Shown here in pieces: positions 1-8,516 of a stretch of 50,583 nucleotides of DNA (position 1 is its first letter; each line of letters starts with the position of its first letter). The stretch is from an uncultured beta proteobacterium (lineage in GTDB: Bacteria > Pseudomonadota > Gammaproteobacteria > Burkholderiales > Burkholderiaceae_C), in contig CAIKLM010000117.1 in NCBI GenBank assembly GCA_903828235.1, positions 1 through 50,583 of the forward strand. The letters run 5' to 3'. Under the pieces are notes generated by a model. That model was not told where the DNA came from, did no database searches, and saw only the letters and a list, made by a program, of their open reading frames with translations. The position numbers and the translations under genes were made by a program.

Positions 1-1362
1 GGGCGCGCGCCTGCCTCGGTGCGCGACGCCGCCACGCGCCACGGCGTGAGCCCGAGCACGGTGGTCGGCGCATCCGACCTGCTGCAGGCCCGCGGCCTGG
101 GGGTGGCGCGGCCTCAGCGCGGCTTCTGCGTGCGCGACGCGGCGGCCGAGCCGGCGCGGCGATCACCCCCCGCCGCCACGCCGCCGCTGCCCCCGCCGGT
201 GGACGCCACGGCGCTGATCCGCAGCATGTTCCAGGTGCAGCACGGGCGCCCGGCGCCGGGCATGGGCACGCTGCCCGTGGCCTGGCTGGACGCCCCGCTG
301 CTGCAGCGCGCGCTGCGCCGCGTCTGCCGCGAGCCCGCCGGCTGGCTGGGCTACGGGCAGCCGGCGGGCGACGAGTCGCTGCGGCTCGCTGTCTCGCGCC
401 GGCTGGCCGACCTGGGCGTGCCGGCCGCGCCCGCGCAGATCGTCACCACCGTGGGCGCCACGCACGCGCTGGACCTCGTCTCGCGCGCGCTGCTGCGCCC
501 GGGCGACGCGGTGATGGTCGACGAGCCCGGCTGGGCGGTGGAGTTCGCGCGGCTGGCGCGCGCCGGCATGCGGCTGGTGCCGGTGCCACGCGGCGGCCCG
601 GGCAGCGACGGCGGCCCCGACCTCGCGGCGATGGAGCAGCTGCTGCGGGCGCACCGGCCGCGCCTGTACGTCACCGTCTCGGTGCTGCACAACCCCACCG
701 GCCACAGCCTGACGCCGGCCCAGGCCCACCAGGTGCTGCGGCTGGCCGAGGCGCACGACCTGCTCATCGTCGAGGACGACACCTACGCCTGGCTGGCCAG
801 CCCGCACGCCACGCGGCTGGCGCAGCTCGACGGCCTGAAGCGCACCATCGCCGTCAGCGGCTTTTCCAAGGTGCTGGCGCCGCAGTGGCGCGTGGGCTTC
901 GCGGCGCTGCCGCCGTCGCTGGTGGACCGCGTGGTCGATGCCAAGCTGCTGTCCACGCTCACCAGCCCCGGGCCGCTGGAGGCCGCCGTGGCCGACTGCC
1001 TGTCGCAGGGCCTGCTGCGCCGCCACGCCGAGCGGCTGGTGGAGCGGCTGGACGCGGCGCGCACGCGCGCTGTGCGCCTGGCCGAGGCGGCCGGCTGCCG
1101 CTTCGTGGCGCCGCCGGCCGGGCTCTTCGGCTGGGTCGACGTCGGCTGCGACACCGAGGCGCTGGCGCAGCCGCTGCTCGACGAGGGCTGGCTCACCGCG
1201 CCGGGCACGCTGTTCCATGCCACGCCGCGGCCCACCACGCTGATGCGGGTGAACTTCGCCAGCGCCGACGAGCCGCGCTTCTGGCAGCGGCTGGCGGCGC
1301 TGCGCCGCGCGCGGCCGGCCCCCGTGCACCGGGGCGCCACGCACGCATCCGGTCACCGCTGA
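1..1362 (+). CDS. MocR-type (GntR-HTH/aminotransferase) regulator, 5' truncated
   Basis: The frame is open from base 1, so the start lies outside the window. The first residues (PASVRDAATRHGVSPSTVV) match the end of a GntR-type winged-helix DNA-binding domain. They are followed by a proline-rich linker and then a fold-type I aminotransferase domain over the rest of the protein. The PLP-binding lysine is the K of SGFSK, and the HNPTG motif and the EDDTY segment are also present. This domain order defines the MocR/PdxR/GabR class, which are PLP-sensing or amino-compound-sensing transcription regulators rather than metabolic enzymes. The target and effector cannot be read from the sequence. The gene it controls is probably divergent and upstream, off the window edge. 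Confidence 0.85.
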   Translation, partial: GRAPASVRDAATRHGVSPSTVVGASDLLQARGLGVARPQRGFCVRDAAAEPARRSPPAATPPLPPPVDATALIRSMFQVQHGRPAPGMGTLPVAWLDAPLLQRALRRVCREPAGWLGYGQPAGDESLRLAVSRRLADLGVPAAPAQIVTTVGATHALDLVSRALLRPGDAVMVDEPGWAVEFARLARAGMRLVPVPRGGPGSDGGPDLAAMEQLLRAHRPRLYVTVSVLHNPTGHSLTPAQAHQVLRLAEAHDLLIVEDDTYAWLASPHATRLAQLDGLKRTIAVSGFSKVLAPQWRVGFAALPPSLVDRVVDAKLLSTLTSPGPLEAAVADCLSQGLLRRHAERLVERLDAARTRAVRLAEAAGCRFVAPPAGLFGWVDVGCDTEALAQPLLDEGWLTAPGTLFHATPRPTTLMRVNFASADEPRFWQRLAALRRARPAPVHRGATHASGHR

Positions 1363-1414
1363 CCCCCGCGAACGGCCCGGCTGCCCCGTCGAAGCCCTTC
1401 CGGAGCCCATCGGC

Positions 1415-1431
1415 CGGCGCGCTGCGCGCCG
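1415..1431. terminator. Small GC hairpin in convergent gap
   Basis: A 7-bp perfect inverted repeat (CGGCGCG/CGCGCCG, loop of 3) lies in the 120-bp gap between the 3' ends of two convergent genes. There is no T-run on either side, so it is at best a transcript 3'-end stabiliser or part of a factor-dependent stop. The call rests on symmetry and position only. Confidence 0.3.
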
Positions 1432-1482
1432 AACCCGGGCACTGGCGCAAGCCTGACCGGCAGCGCCGCACGCCCAGCGCGC

Positions 1483-3657
1483 CTAGCGCAGCGGCGCGCC
1501 CGCCGACGGGTCGCCAATGATCTTCAGCGCCGCGGCGAGGTCGCGGGCCACTTCTTTGAGCTGGTTGAAGCGCCCGGATGCGCCGCCATGGCCGGCCTGC
1601 ATGTTGATGTTCAGCAGGTACGGTCCGCCCCTGGGAGCGCGGTCGCGCAGCCGCGCGATCCACTTGGCCGGCTCCCAGTAGGTGACGCGGCTGTCGGTGA
1701 GGCCGCCGAACGCGAAGATCGGCGGGTAGGGCTTGTCCGCGACCTGGTCGTAAGGCGAGTAGGCCCACATCGTGTCGTAGTCGTCGGCGCTCTCCAGCGG
1801 GTTGCCCCACTCGGGCCACTCCGGGGGCGTCAACGGCAGCGTGGCGTCGCTCATGGTGTTGATCACGTCGACGAACGGCACATCCGCGATGTGCCCCGCG
1901 AACAGGCCGTCCGGCGCCATGTTCGCCACCGCGCCCACGAGCAGGCCACCTGCCGAGCCACCGTAGCTGACGATGCGGCCCTTGCGCGCATCGCCCCGCG
2001 CCACCAGCCCTTCGGCCACGGCGATGAAGTCGGTGAAGGTGTTGACCTTCTGCCGCCTGCGCCCGGCCTCGAACCAGGCGCGGCCCTTCTCGTCGCCGCC
2101 GCGCACGTGCGCGATGGCCCAGACCCAGCCACGGTCCACGAGGCTCAGCCGCGTGGTGCTGAACGTGGCCTCCGTGCCCGCGCCATACGCGCCATAGCCG
2201 TACAGCAGGACGGGCGCGCCGCCACGCGGCGCGGTCGAGCGCAGCCGCAGCGTCGTGACGGGCACCTCCGCACCGTCCGGCGCGGTGACCACGAACCGCT
2301 CGGCCACGTAGCGCGACGCGTCATGGCCCGAGGGCACCTGCTGGGTCTTGCGCAGGGTTCGCTTCCTCGTGGCGATGTCGTAGTCGATCCACTGGCGTGG
2401 CGTGGTCGGCGACTGGTACACGAAGCGCATCACCGTGGTGTCGAACTCGTGGCCGTGGCTGAGCGCCAGCGCGTAGGCCGCCTCGTCCTGCTGGATCAGG
2501 TGCTCCCGGCCGGCGCGGTCGCGCACGGCGATACGGGGCAGCGCCTGGGCGCGCTCCAGGCGGATGAGATGGCCTTTCACGGCCGACAGGCTCTCGATGT
2601 AGCGGCCCGGCTGGTGCGGGATGAACTCCTGCCAGTGCGCCCGGTCCGTGGCCCCGTGGCGGGCCTTCATGACCTTGAAGTCCACGGCGCCCCCGGCGTT
2701 GGTGTGCACGTACCAGGCGCCGTCAAAGTCGACCGGCGTGTACAGCTCGGCCGGCTTTCGGGGTGCAAACACCCGCGGGGCGGATGTCGGCCGGGAGGCC
2801 GGGATCACGTGGTACTCGCTGGTCTCCTGGTTGCCCACGCCAACGAGGATGAAGTTCCGGCTCGCCGTGACGCCGACCGACAGGAACATGCCGGGGTCCT
2901 TCTCTTCGTAGACCACCACGTCGGCCCCGCCTCGGGCGGGCCGGCGCATCACCTTCACCGGTCGCTGGTTGTCGTCGAGCTGCGTCCAGAAGAGATGGCG
3001 GCTGTCCGGCGAGAACACGAAGCTGTCCGAGGCGTTCTCGATGGGCCGGCCCACGAGACGGCCGCTGCCGAGATCCTTCACCAGCAGCCGGTAGATGCCC
3101 GATCCCTTGTCGTCCTCGGCGTAGGCGTAGAGCCGGTGGTCGGGCGAGTGCGATGCCGCGCCGATCTCGTAGAAGGCCTTGTTCCCGGCCAGCGCGCCGA
3201 CGTCCAGCAGCACCTCTGCGGCGCCACCGTCGCGCGGCATGCGGGCATGCACCGGGTACTGCGCACCTGCCTCGAAACGGGTGAAGTAGGCCCAGGCGCC
3301 GTCGGCCTCCGGCACCGAGTCGTCGTCATCCTTGATGCGGCCCTTCATCTCCTCGAAGAGGCGCTCCTGCAGCGCCCGGGTGTCGGCCATCAGGCCGTCG
3401 AAGTAGGCGTTCTCGCGGACCAGGTGCTCGCGGATGTCGGTCCTGAGCGCCGACGGATCGCGCAGGACCTTCTGCCACTGCTCGTCCTTCATCCACTGGT
3501 ACTCGTCCTGGCGCGTGCGGCCGAGCTGCGTGATGGCCTTGGGCACCTTGGCCGCCCGGGGCGGCACGGGCGCGGCCGGCGAGGCCCACGCAGCGGCGGG
3601 ACGTGCCAGGGCGGCGCCCGCGGCGGTGCCCACGAGGAGTTGACGGCGGTCGATCAT
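1483..3657 (-). CDS. S9 family serine peptidase (oligopeptidase B-like), exported
   Basis: This 724-aa protein has the layout of prolyl-oligopeptidase/oligopeptidase B enzymes: an N-terminal seven-bladed propeller region (about residues 40-440) and a C-terminal alpha/beta-hydrolase domain. The catalytic triad is visible as Ser568 in GGSAGG, Asp655 in LTDSRV and His690 in AGHGG. The family cleaves short peptides, in the OpdB group after basic residues. The N-terminus, MIDRRQLLVGTAAGAALA, is a twin-arginine-type signal, which suggests a periplasmic enzyme, whereas classical OpdB is cytosolic. A GGAAGAG ribosome site precedes the ATG. A possible -10 (TACAGT, read on minus) lies at 3693-3688. It is transcribed away from the Anbu gene. 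Confidence 0.88.
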   Translation of the reverse strand: MIDRRQLLVGTAAGAALARPAAAWASPAAPVPPRAAKVPKAITQLGRTRQDEYQWMKDEQWQKVLRDPSALRTDIREHLVRENAYFDGLMADTRALQERLFEEMKGRIKDDDDSVPEADGAWAYFTRFEAGAQYPVHARMPRDGGAAEVLLDVGALAGNKAFYEIGAASHSPDHRLYAYAEDDKGSGIYRLLVKDLGSGRLVGRPIENASDSFVFSPDSRHLFWTQLDDNQRPVKVMRRPARGGADVVVYEEKDPGMFLSVGVTASRNFILVGVGNQETSEYHVIPASRPTSAPRVFAPRKPAELYTPVDFDGAWYVHTNAGGAVDFKVMKARHGATDRAHWQEFIPHQPGRYIESLSAVKGHLIRLERAQALPRIAVRDRAGREHLIQQDEAAYALALSHGHEFDTTVMRFVYQSPTTPRQWIDYDIATRKRTLRKTQQVPSGHDASRYVAERFVVTAPDGAEVPVTTLRLRSTAPRGGAPVLLYGYGAYGAGTEATFSTTRLSLVDRGWVWAIAHVRGGDEKGRAWFEAGRRRQKVNTFTDFIAVAEGLVARGDARKGRIVSYGGSAGGLLVGAVANMAPDGLFAGHIADVPFVDVINTMSDATLPLTPPEWPEWGNPLESADDYDTMWAYSPYDQVADKPYPPIFAFGGLTDSRVTYWEPAKWIARLRDRAPRGGPYLLNINMQAGHGGASGRFNQLKEVARDLAAALKIIGDPSAGAPLR

Positions 3658-3678
3658 CGGACAGTCTCTTCCAGGCCA

Positions 3679-3700
3679 GGGGCGCCGACTGTAGCGCCCC
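3679..3700. promoter_or_regulatory. Inverted repeat in divergent promoter region
   Basis: A 7-bp perfect inverted repeat (GGGGCGC/GCGCCCC, 8-base spacer) lies in the 127-bp gap between the divergent S9 peptidase and Anbu genes. Its spacer contains ACTGTA, which read on the minus strand is TACAGT, a plausible -10 box for the peptidase gene. A repressor operator overlapping that promoter would look like this, but no regulator is identified. On the plus strand TGCTAACCT (3731-3739) could be an extended -10 for Anbu. Confidence 0.3.
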
Positions 3701-3784
3701 GGCCGCCGCGGCCAGCCGGCGCGGCGGCCCTGCTAACCTCAGCGGTCTTCCACAGCGTCATCCGCGCCGCGGCGCCCCCTCGCC

Positions 3785-4612
3785 ATGACCTACTGCGTCG
3801 GCATCCGGCTCAACGCCGGGCTCGTGTTCCTGTCCGACTCGCGCACCAACGCGGGCCTCGACGCGATCAGCACCTTCCGCAAGATGATGATCTACGAGCA
3901 GCCGGGCGAGCGCTTCATGGTCATGCTGTCGGCCGGCAACCTGAGCATCAGCCAGAGCATCCGCGAGGTGCTGCAGGTCGAGAAGATCCCCGGGGCCGAG
4001 GGCGAGGAGCCCATCACCATCTGGAACGCCCGGAGCATGTTCGACGCCACGCGCGTGCTGGGCAGCGCGGTGCGGCGCGTGTACCAGCAGGACGGCCCCT
4101 CGCTGAAGGCCGCCGGCGTGGACTTCAACGCCAGCATGATCTTCGGCGGCCAGATCAAGGGCGAGGCCATGCGCCTGTTTCTCGTCTACAGCGCCGGCAA
4201 CTTCATCGAGGCCACGCGCGAGACCTGCTTCTTCCAGGTGGGCGAGAGCAAGTACGGCAAGCCCATCCTGGACCGCGTGCTGACCCCCGCCACGCAGCTC
4301 GACGAGGCCGCCAAGTGCGCGCTGGTGAGCATGGACAGCACGCTCAAGAGCAACCTCAGCGTCGGCCTGCCGCTGGACCTGCTGGTCTACCGCGAGGGCC
4401 GCTTCGCCAGCGACGAGCACGTGTGCATCGACGAGCACAACCCCTACTTCCGCATGATCCGCGAGACCTGGGGCCAGCGCCTGCGCGAGGTGTTCGAGGG
4501 CATCGACGACCCGCGCTGGGACGGCGGCGACGCCACCCACCCGCTGATGGCCGGCAGCGCGCGCTTCGAGCCGATGCGCAAGATCGGCAACGCCGGGGAG
4601 CGGATCGTCTAG
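3785..4612 (+). CDS. Anbu, ancestral beta-subunit proteasome-like protease
   Basis: This 275-aa protein begins MTYCVGIRLNAGLVFLSDSRTN. The match is to Anbu, the HslV/20S-related bacterial proteasome homologue, in which Met is removed and Thr becomes the N-terminal nucleophile. The other expected residues are visible: Asp18 in LSDSRTN and Lys33 in STFRKMM (numbered with Met1). Anbu assembles into open helical or ring-like particles, and its substrates and peptidase activity remain poorly defined. It is slightly longer than typical Anbu (about 240 aa), with extra residues at the C-terminus. The stop codon directly abuts the ATG of a hydrolase gene. The usual Anbu operon partners (circularly permuted ATP-grasp, alpha-E and transglutaminase-like proteins) are not adjacent. 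Confidence 0.85.
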   Translation: MTYCVGIRLNAGLVFLSDSRTNAGLDAISTFRKMMIYEQPGERFMVMLSAGNLSISQSIREVLQVEKIPGAEGEEPITIWNARSMFDATRVLGSAVRRVYQQDGPSLKAAGVDFNASMIFGGQIKGEAMRLFLVYSAGNFIEATRETCFFQVGESKYGKPILDRVLTPATQLDEAAKCALVSMDSTLKSNLSVGLPLDLLVYREGRFASDEHVCIDEHNPYFRMIRETWGQRLREVFEGIDDPRWDGGDATHPLMAGSARFEPMRKIGNAGERIV

Positions 4613-5452
4613 ATGACGCGCGCCCTGCCCGACACGCGCACCATCGTCTTCAGCCACGCCAACGGCTTTCCGGCCGGCACCTACCGGGTGCTGTTCGAGG
4701 CCTGGCAAGCCGCCGGCTGGCGCGTGCTGGCGCTGCCCAGGCTCGGCCACGACGAGCGCTTCCCCGTCACCAGCGGCTGGCCGCGGGTGCGCGACGAGTT
4801 GCTGGCCTTCATCGACGAGCAGGCGCCGCGCCAGCGCGTGTGCCTGGTCGGCCACTCGCTGGGTGGCTACCTCAGCCTGCTGGCGGCCGCCCGCCGGCCC
4901 GGGCTGGCGCGCGTCATCGTCCTGCTGGATTCGCCCGTGGTCGCCGGCTGGAAGGCGCACAGCCTGCACGTGCTCAAGCTCACCGGCGCCATCCGGCGCG
5001 TGAGCCCGGGGCGCGTGTCGCAGCGGCGGCGCGAGCGCTGGCCCTCGGCCGACGCGGCGCTGGCCCACTTCCAGGCCAAGCGCGCCTTCGCCGTGTGGGA
5101 CCCCCGCGTGCTGGCCGACTACTTGGCCACCGGCACCGAGCGCGACCCCGACGACGCTGGCGGACAGGCCGTGCGGCTGGCCTTCCGGCGCGAGGTGGAG
5201 ACGCGCTTCTACAACACGCTGCCCCACAACCTGTCGGCCACGCTGGCCCGCCACCCGCCGGGCTGCCCCATCGCCTACGTGGCCGGCACGCGATCGGCAG
5301 AAGGCCGCACCGTGGGCCTGGCCGCCACGCGCGCGCTCGCGCACGGGCGCATCCGCTGGCTGGAAGGCTCCCACTTGGTGCCGATGGAGCAGCCCGAGGC
5401 GACCGCGGCCGCGGTGCTGGCGCTGCTGGACGAGATGCTTCCGCCCGGCTGA
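4613..5452 (+). CDS. Alpha/beta hydrolase
   Basis: This 279-aa alpha/beta-hydrolase fold protein has its nucleophile elbow at GHSLGG (Ser82), an oxyanion-type SHANG near residues 14-18, and a likely catalytic His in EGSHLVPM near the C-terminus. It has no signal peptide, so it should be cytosolic. Its ATG begins on the base after the Anbu TAG, which implies translational coupling and possibly a shared job. The substrate cannot be inferred. Homologues are usually annotated only as hydrolases or serine aminopeptidase-like. Confidence 0.85.
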   Translation: MTRALPDTRTIVFSHANGFPAGTYRVLFEAWQAAGWRVLALPRLGHDERFPVTSGWPRVRDELLAFIDEQAPRQRVCLVGHSLGGYLSLLAAARRPGLARVIVLLDSPVVAGWKAHSLHVLKLTGAIRRVSPGRVSQRRRERWPSADAALAHFQAKRAFAVWDPRVLADYLATGTERDPDDAGGQAVRLAFRREVETRFYNTLPHNLSATLARHPPGCPIAYVAGTRSAEGRTVGLAATRALAHGRIRWLEGSHLVPMEQPEATAAAVLALLDEMLPPG

Positions 5453-5453
5453 C

Positions 5454-6467
5454 TCAGTCTTCGTAGCGCCCCAGCCGCACGGCCGTGCCGCCAGGCTTCA
5501 GGTTGTGCGTGCCGGGCATCACCAGCACGCAGTCGTCGTAGGGCGTGTGCCAGAGGTGCTCGCCGTCCTGCGCCAGCGTCGTGCCAGCCTTGGGGATGAC
5601 GCCTAGGCCCTCGGTGGGCAGCAGGAAGCGGAAGCCGGTGCTGCGGGCAACGACGGCCTCCGTCACCCGCACCAGGCGCTGCCGCGGCGGCAGGGGCACG
5701 CGCGTGTGGGCGGCCACCCAGCCGGCGTCGGCCAGGCCCTCCAGGCCCAGGAAGCGCACCAGCGCGTCGATGGCCACGTCGGCGGCGGCGCGCTCCCAGT
5801 GCTGCCCGCACTCGATGAGCAGGGCCTGGCGTGGCGAGCGCGGGTCGCCGAAGCCCCCGCGCTCCACCATGCGCAGGCCGGCCGGGTGGCCGGTGTCGAT
5901 CAGCAGCACGCCCGGCACGCCCAGGCGGCGCGAGTAGGCGGCGTGCTTGTCCTGGGTGCCGCACACCATCAACGGCACGCAGGCCTCGCCCATGGAGTGG
6001 ATGTCGAGCAGCCGGTCGGCGTCGTCCACGAAGGGCCGCAGGGCGCGGGCGCGCCGCAGTTCCCGGCTGTCGCGCGGGCCCGCCAGCACCTCGTCGGCCC
6101 AGACGCGGTTGAGGTCTTCGTCCACGCAGCGCGAGGGGTAGGGGTCGGCCGGGTCGAACCGGGCGTAGGCCTCCACGTTGGCGAAGGCCAGCGTCAGCGT
6201 ACCGCGCAGCGGCCGCCAGCCGGCCTGCACCTGCTGCAGCAGCCAGTCCAGCGCGATGGCGCCGCAGATCTCGTTGCCGTGGGTCAGCGCCTGCACGTGC
6301 ACCACGGGGCCGGGGGCGTCGGCGCGCAGGCGGTGCACGTGGTCGACGCCGGTGTTGCCCGCTCGCCAACGGGCGATGTCGGGGGCTGCCAGCTCGACCG
6401 GGGGTACGACAACGAGCGCAGCAGGGTCATTCATCGGGGAACTCATCATTCCATCCAGGCGCCGCAT
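5454..6467 (-). CDS. Succinylglutamate desuccinylase/aspartoacylase family protein (M14)
   Basis: This 337-aa zinc-dependent deacylase of the AstE/AspA family carries zinc-ligand motifs at HGNE (His63, Glu66) and LLDIHS (His156). DEDLNRVW (about 115-122) is the characteristic DLNR block of the family. A C-terminal beta domain follows and probably covers the active site. The family removes acyl groups from N-acyl amino acids or related amides; the exact substrate is not evident. Several in-frame ATGs exist at the 5' end. The one at 6434 (MNDPAALVV) is an equally plausible start and would remove 11 residues. It is convergent with the hydrolase gene, 1 bp apart, and divergent from the peptide ABC operon. 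Confidence 0.8.
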   Translation of the reverse strand: MRRLDGMMSSPMNDPAALVVVPPVELAAPDIARWRAGNTGVDHVHRLRADAPGPVVHVQALTHGNEICGAIALDWLLQQVQAGWRPLRGTLTLAFANVEAYARFDPADPYPSRCVDEDLNRVWADEVLAGPRDSRELRRARALRPFVDDADRLLDIHSMGEACVPLMVCGTQDKHAAYSRRLGVPGVLLIDTGHPAGLRMVERGGFGDPRSPRQALLIECGQHWERAAADVAIDALVRFLGLEGLADAGWVAAHTRVPLPPRQRLVRVTEAVVARSTGFRFLLPTEGLGVIPKAGTTLAQDGEHLWHTPYDDCVLVMPGTHNLKPGGTAVRLGRYED

Positions 6468-6585
6468 GAGGGCACGCCGCTTGCTCTTGGGTACCGCCTA
6501 GTATCGCCGCCGCGGCGCTACGGGCCGACACCGATGGCCGAGCCCGGCACAACGCATAGCATTCGCGCCACTTTTGCACCAGCCC

Positions 6586-6616
6586 GGTGCCCGGCCGCCT
6601 GTGGCGGCGCGGCACC
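6586..6616 (+). promoter_or_regulatory. Stem-loop in 5' leader of peptide ABC operon
   Basis: GGTGCC (6586-6591) pairs with GGCACC (6611-6616). Inside it, GCCGCC pairs with GGCGGC across a 3-base loop, with a 2x2 internal loop between the two stems. The structure ends 14 nt before the AGGAGAG ribosome site (6631-6637) of the binding-protein gene. It may stabilise the transcript 5' end or modulate translation. Both ideas are inferred from position. Confidence 0.35.
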
Positions 6617-6644
6617 GCCCCTTTGTCGCCAGGAGAGCATCACC

Positions 6645-8435
6645 ATGCAAGAACGCGAGATCCGCCAGTTGATCGAAGAGGTGCGCGACGGCACCCTGCC
6701 CCGCCGCAGCTTCATCCAGCGCATGGTCGGCGTGGGCCTGACGGCGCCGATGGCCTCGATGATGCTGATGCACGCGGGCATCGCGCAGGCGCAGACCGCC
6801 ATCCCGTACAAGCCCACCAAGCGCGGCGGCGGCGGCACGCTGAAGCTGCTGTGGTGGCAGGGCCCGGTGCTGCTGAACCCGCAGTTCGCCACCGGCACGA
6901 AGGAGCAGGAAGGCTCCCGCATCTTCTACGAGCCGCTGGCCGCCTGGGACGCCGACGGCAACCTGGTGCCGGTGCTGGCCACCGAGATTCCCAGCACCGC
7001 CAACGGGGGCCTCACGGCCGACGGCCGCAGCGTCACCTGGAAGCTCAAGCGCGGCGTCACCTGGCACGACGGCCAGCCCTTCACGGCCGACGACGTGGTC
7101 TTCAACTGGGAGTACCACCGCGACCCGGCCACCAGCTCCAGCTGGATCAGCACCTACCGCGACATCACCGTCACCAAGGTCGACTCGCACACGGTGCGCA
7201 TCCAGTTCCCGAAGCCCACGCCCTTCTGGGCCGAGCCCTTCGTGGGCACGGTGGGCATGATCATTCCGCGCCACGTGTTCAAGGACTTCATGGGCACGAA
7301 GTCGCGCGAGGCGCCGGCCAACACGCGGCCGGTGGGCACGGGCCCGTACAAGATCGTGGACTTCAAGCCGGGCGACCTCGTGCTCGCCGAGGCGAACATG
7401 AACTACCACGTGCCGAACCGGCCGCACTTCGACCGGCTCGAGATGAAGGGCGGCGGCGACGCCACCAGCGCCGCGCGCGCGGTGCTGCAGACCGGCGAGT
7501 ACGACTTCGCCTGGAACCTGCAGGTGGCCGACGAGATCCTCAAGGGCCTGGAGCGCGGCGGCCGCGGCAAGGTCACGATCGTGCCCGGCGGCAACATCGA
7601 GTTCATCATGCTCAGCGTGACCGACCCCTGGAACGAGGTCCAGGGCGAGCGCGCGCACGCCAGCAGCCGCCACCCGGCCTTCAGCGACAAGGCCGTGCGC
7701 GACGCGATGGCGCTGCTGGTCGACCGCAAGGGCGTGATGGACTTCATCTATGGCCGTACCGGCGTGGCCACGGCCAACTTCCTGAACAACCCGCAGCGCT
7801 TCCGCAGCAACAACCTGAGCTTCGAGTTCAACGTCGCCAAGGCCAACCAGCTGCTTGACGCCGCCGGCTGGGCCCGCGGCGCCGATGGCATCCGCGCCAA
7901 GGGCGGCACCAAGCTGAAGTTCGTGTTCCAGACCTCGGTGAACAAGCCGCGCCAGGACACGCAGGCCATCATCAAGAGCGCCTGCCAGCAGGCCGGCATC
8001 GACCTCGAGCTCAAGAGCGTGACGGCGGCGGTGTTCTTCGGCGGCGACGTCGCCAACCCGGACACCTACACCAAGTTCTGGGCCGACATGCAGATGTACA
8101 CCACCACCATGACGCAGCCCGACCCGCAGCTGTTCATGGAGCAGTACTGCTCGTGGGAGTTCGCGCAGAAAGACAACAAGTGGGCCAAGCGCAACATCCT
8201 GCGCTGGAAGAACGACGAGTACGACCGCGCGCACCAGCAGGCGCAGAGCGAGCTCGACCCGGTCAAGCGCGCGGCCCTGTTCATCCGCATGAACGACCTC
8301 GTCGGCGCCAGCAACCACATCATCCCGGTGGTGTTCCGCCCGCGGGTGTCGGCGGCGGGCCTCAAGCTCGCGGCGCCGCTGTCGGGCTGGGACAACGACA
8401 TGTGGGCCCTGCCGCACTGGTTCAAGGAGGCGTGA
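6645..8435 (+). CDS. ABC transporter substrate-binding protein, family 5 (peptide type)
   Basis: This is a 596-aa periplasmic binding protein of the DppA/OppA class (SBP family 5), with the typical body (FTADDVVFNWEYHRD; RPVGTGPYKI; FSDKAVRDAMALLVDR). The start was chosen at the ATG preceded by AGGAGAG. The N-terminus has a long n-region and PRRSFIQRM, a twin-arginine-like motif, before a hydrophobic stretch ending near AQAQ. The protein may therefore be exported folded through Tat. It is the first gene of a complete importer. Family 5 proteins bind di- or oligopeptides, nickel, opines or sugars, so the ligand is not certain. Confidence 0.9.
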   Translation: MQEREIRQLIEEVRDGTLPRRSFIQRMVGVGLTAPMASMMLMHAGIAQAQTAIPYKPTKRGGGGTLKLLWWQGPVLLNPQFATGTKEQEGSRIFYEPLAAWDADGNLVPVLATEIPSTANGGLTADGRSVTWKLKRGVTWHDGQPFTADDVVFNWEYHRDPATSSSWISTYRDITVTKVDSHTVRIQFPKPTPFWAEPFVGTVGMIIPRHVFKDFMGTKSREAPANTRPVGTGPYKIVDFKPGDLVLAEANMNYHVPNRPHFDRLEMKGGGDATSAARAVLQTGEYDFAWNLQVADEILKGLERGGRGKVTIVPGGNIEFIMLSVTDPWNEVQGERAHASSRHPAFSDKAVRDAMALLVDRKGVMDFIYGRTGVATANFLNNPQRFRSNNLSFEFNVAKANQLLDAAGWARGADGIRAKGGTKLKFVFQTSVNKPRQDTQAIIKSACQQAGIDLELKSVTAAVFFGGDVANPDTYTKFWADMQMYTTTMTQPDPQLFMEQYCSWEFAQKDNKWAKRNILRWKNDEYDRAHQQAQSELDPVKRAALFIRMNDLVGASNHIIPVVFRPRVSAAGLKLAAPLSGWDNDMWALPHWFKEA

Positions 8436-8455
8436 CCGCCTGACCGGCACGCCGC

Positions 8456-8484
8456 GGCGCGGCCCGCCCCACGCGGGCCGCGCC
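8456..8484 (+). other. 12-bp perfect stem-loop between binding-protein and permease genes
   Basis: GGCGCGGCCCGC (8456-8467) and GCGGGCCGCGCC (8473-8484) form a perfect 12-bp stem with a 5-base loop, followed by a pyrimidine-rich tract (TTCTTTCCCTCTTCTTCCC). It lies 20 nt after the binding-protein stop codon. Such structures commonly protect the upstream mRNA from 3' exonucleases or partly terminate transcription, giving more binding protein than permease. The tail has no continuous T-run, so it is not a canonical terminator. Confidence 0.6.
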
Positions 8485-8516
8485 TTCTTTCCCTCTTCTT
8501 CCCGGTTCTTCCCGCC

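Noticed and set aside
1588..5466. A 1292-codon open frame on the plus strand
   Set aside because: It runs antisense to the S9 peptidase, then out of frame across Anbu and the hydrolase. Its translation is rich in Arg, Gly, Ala and His with no domain, as expected for a shadow in GC-rich DNA.
8456..8484. Intrinsic terminator within the ABC operon
   Set aside because: The stem is strong but the tail is mixed C/T rather than a T-run, and the downstream genes clearly belong to the same importer. I list it as a stem-loop only.
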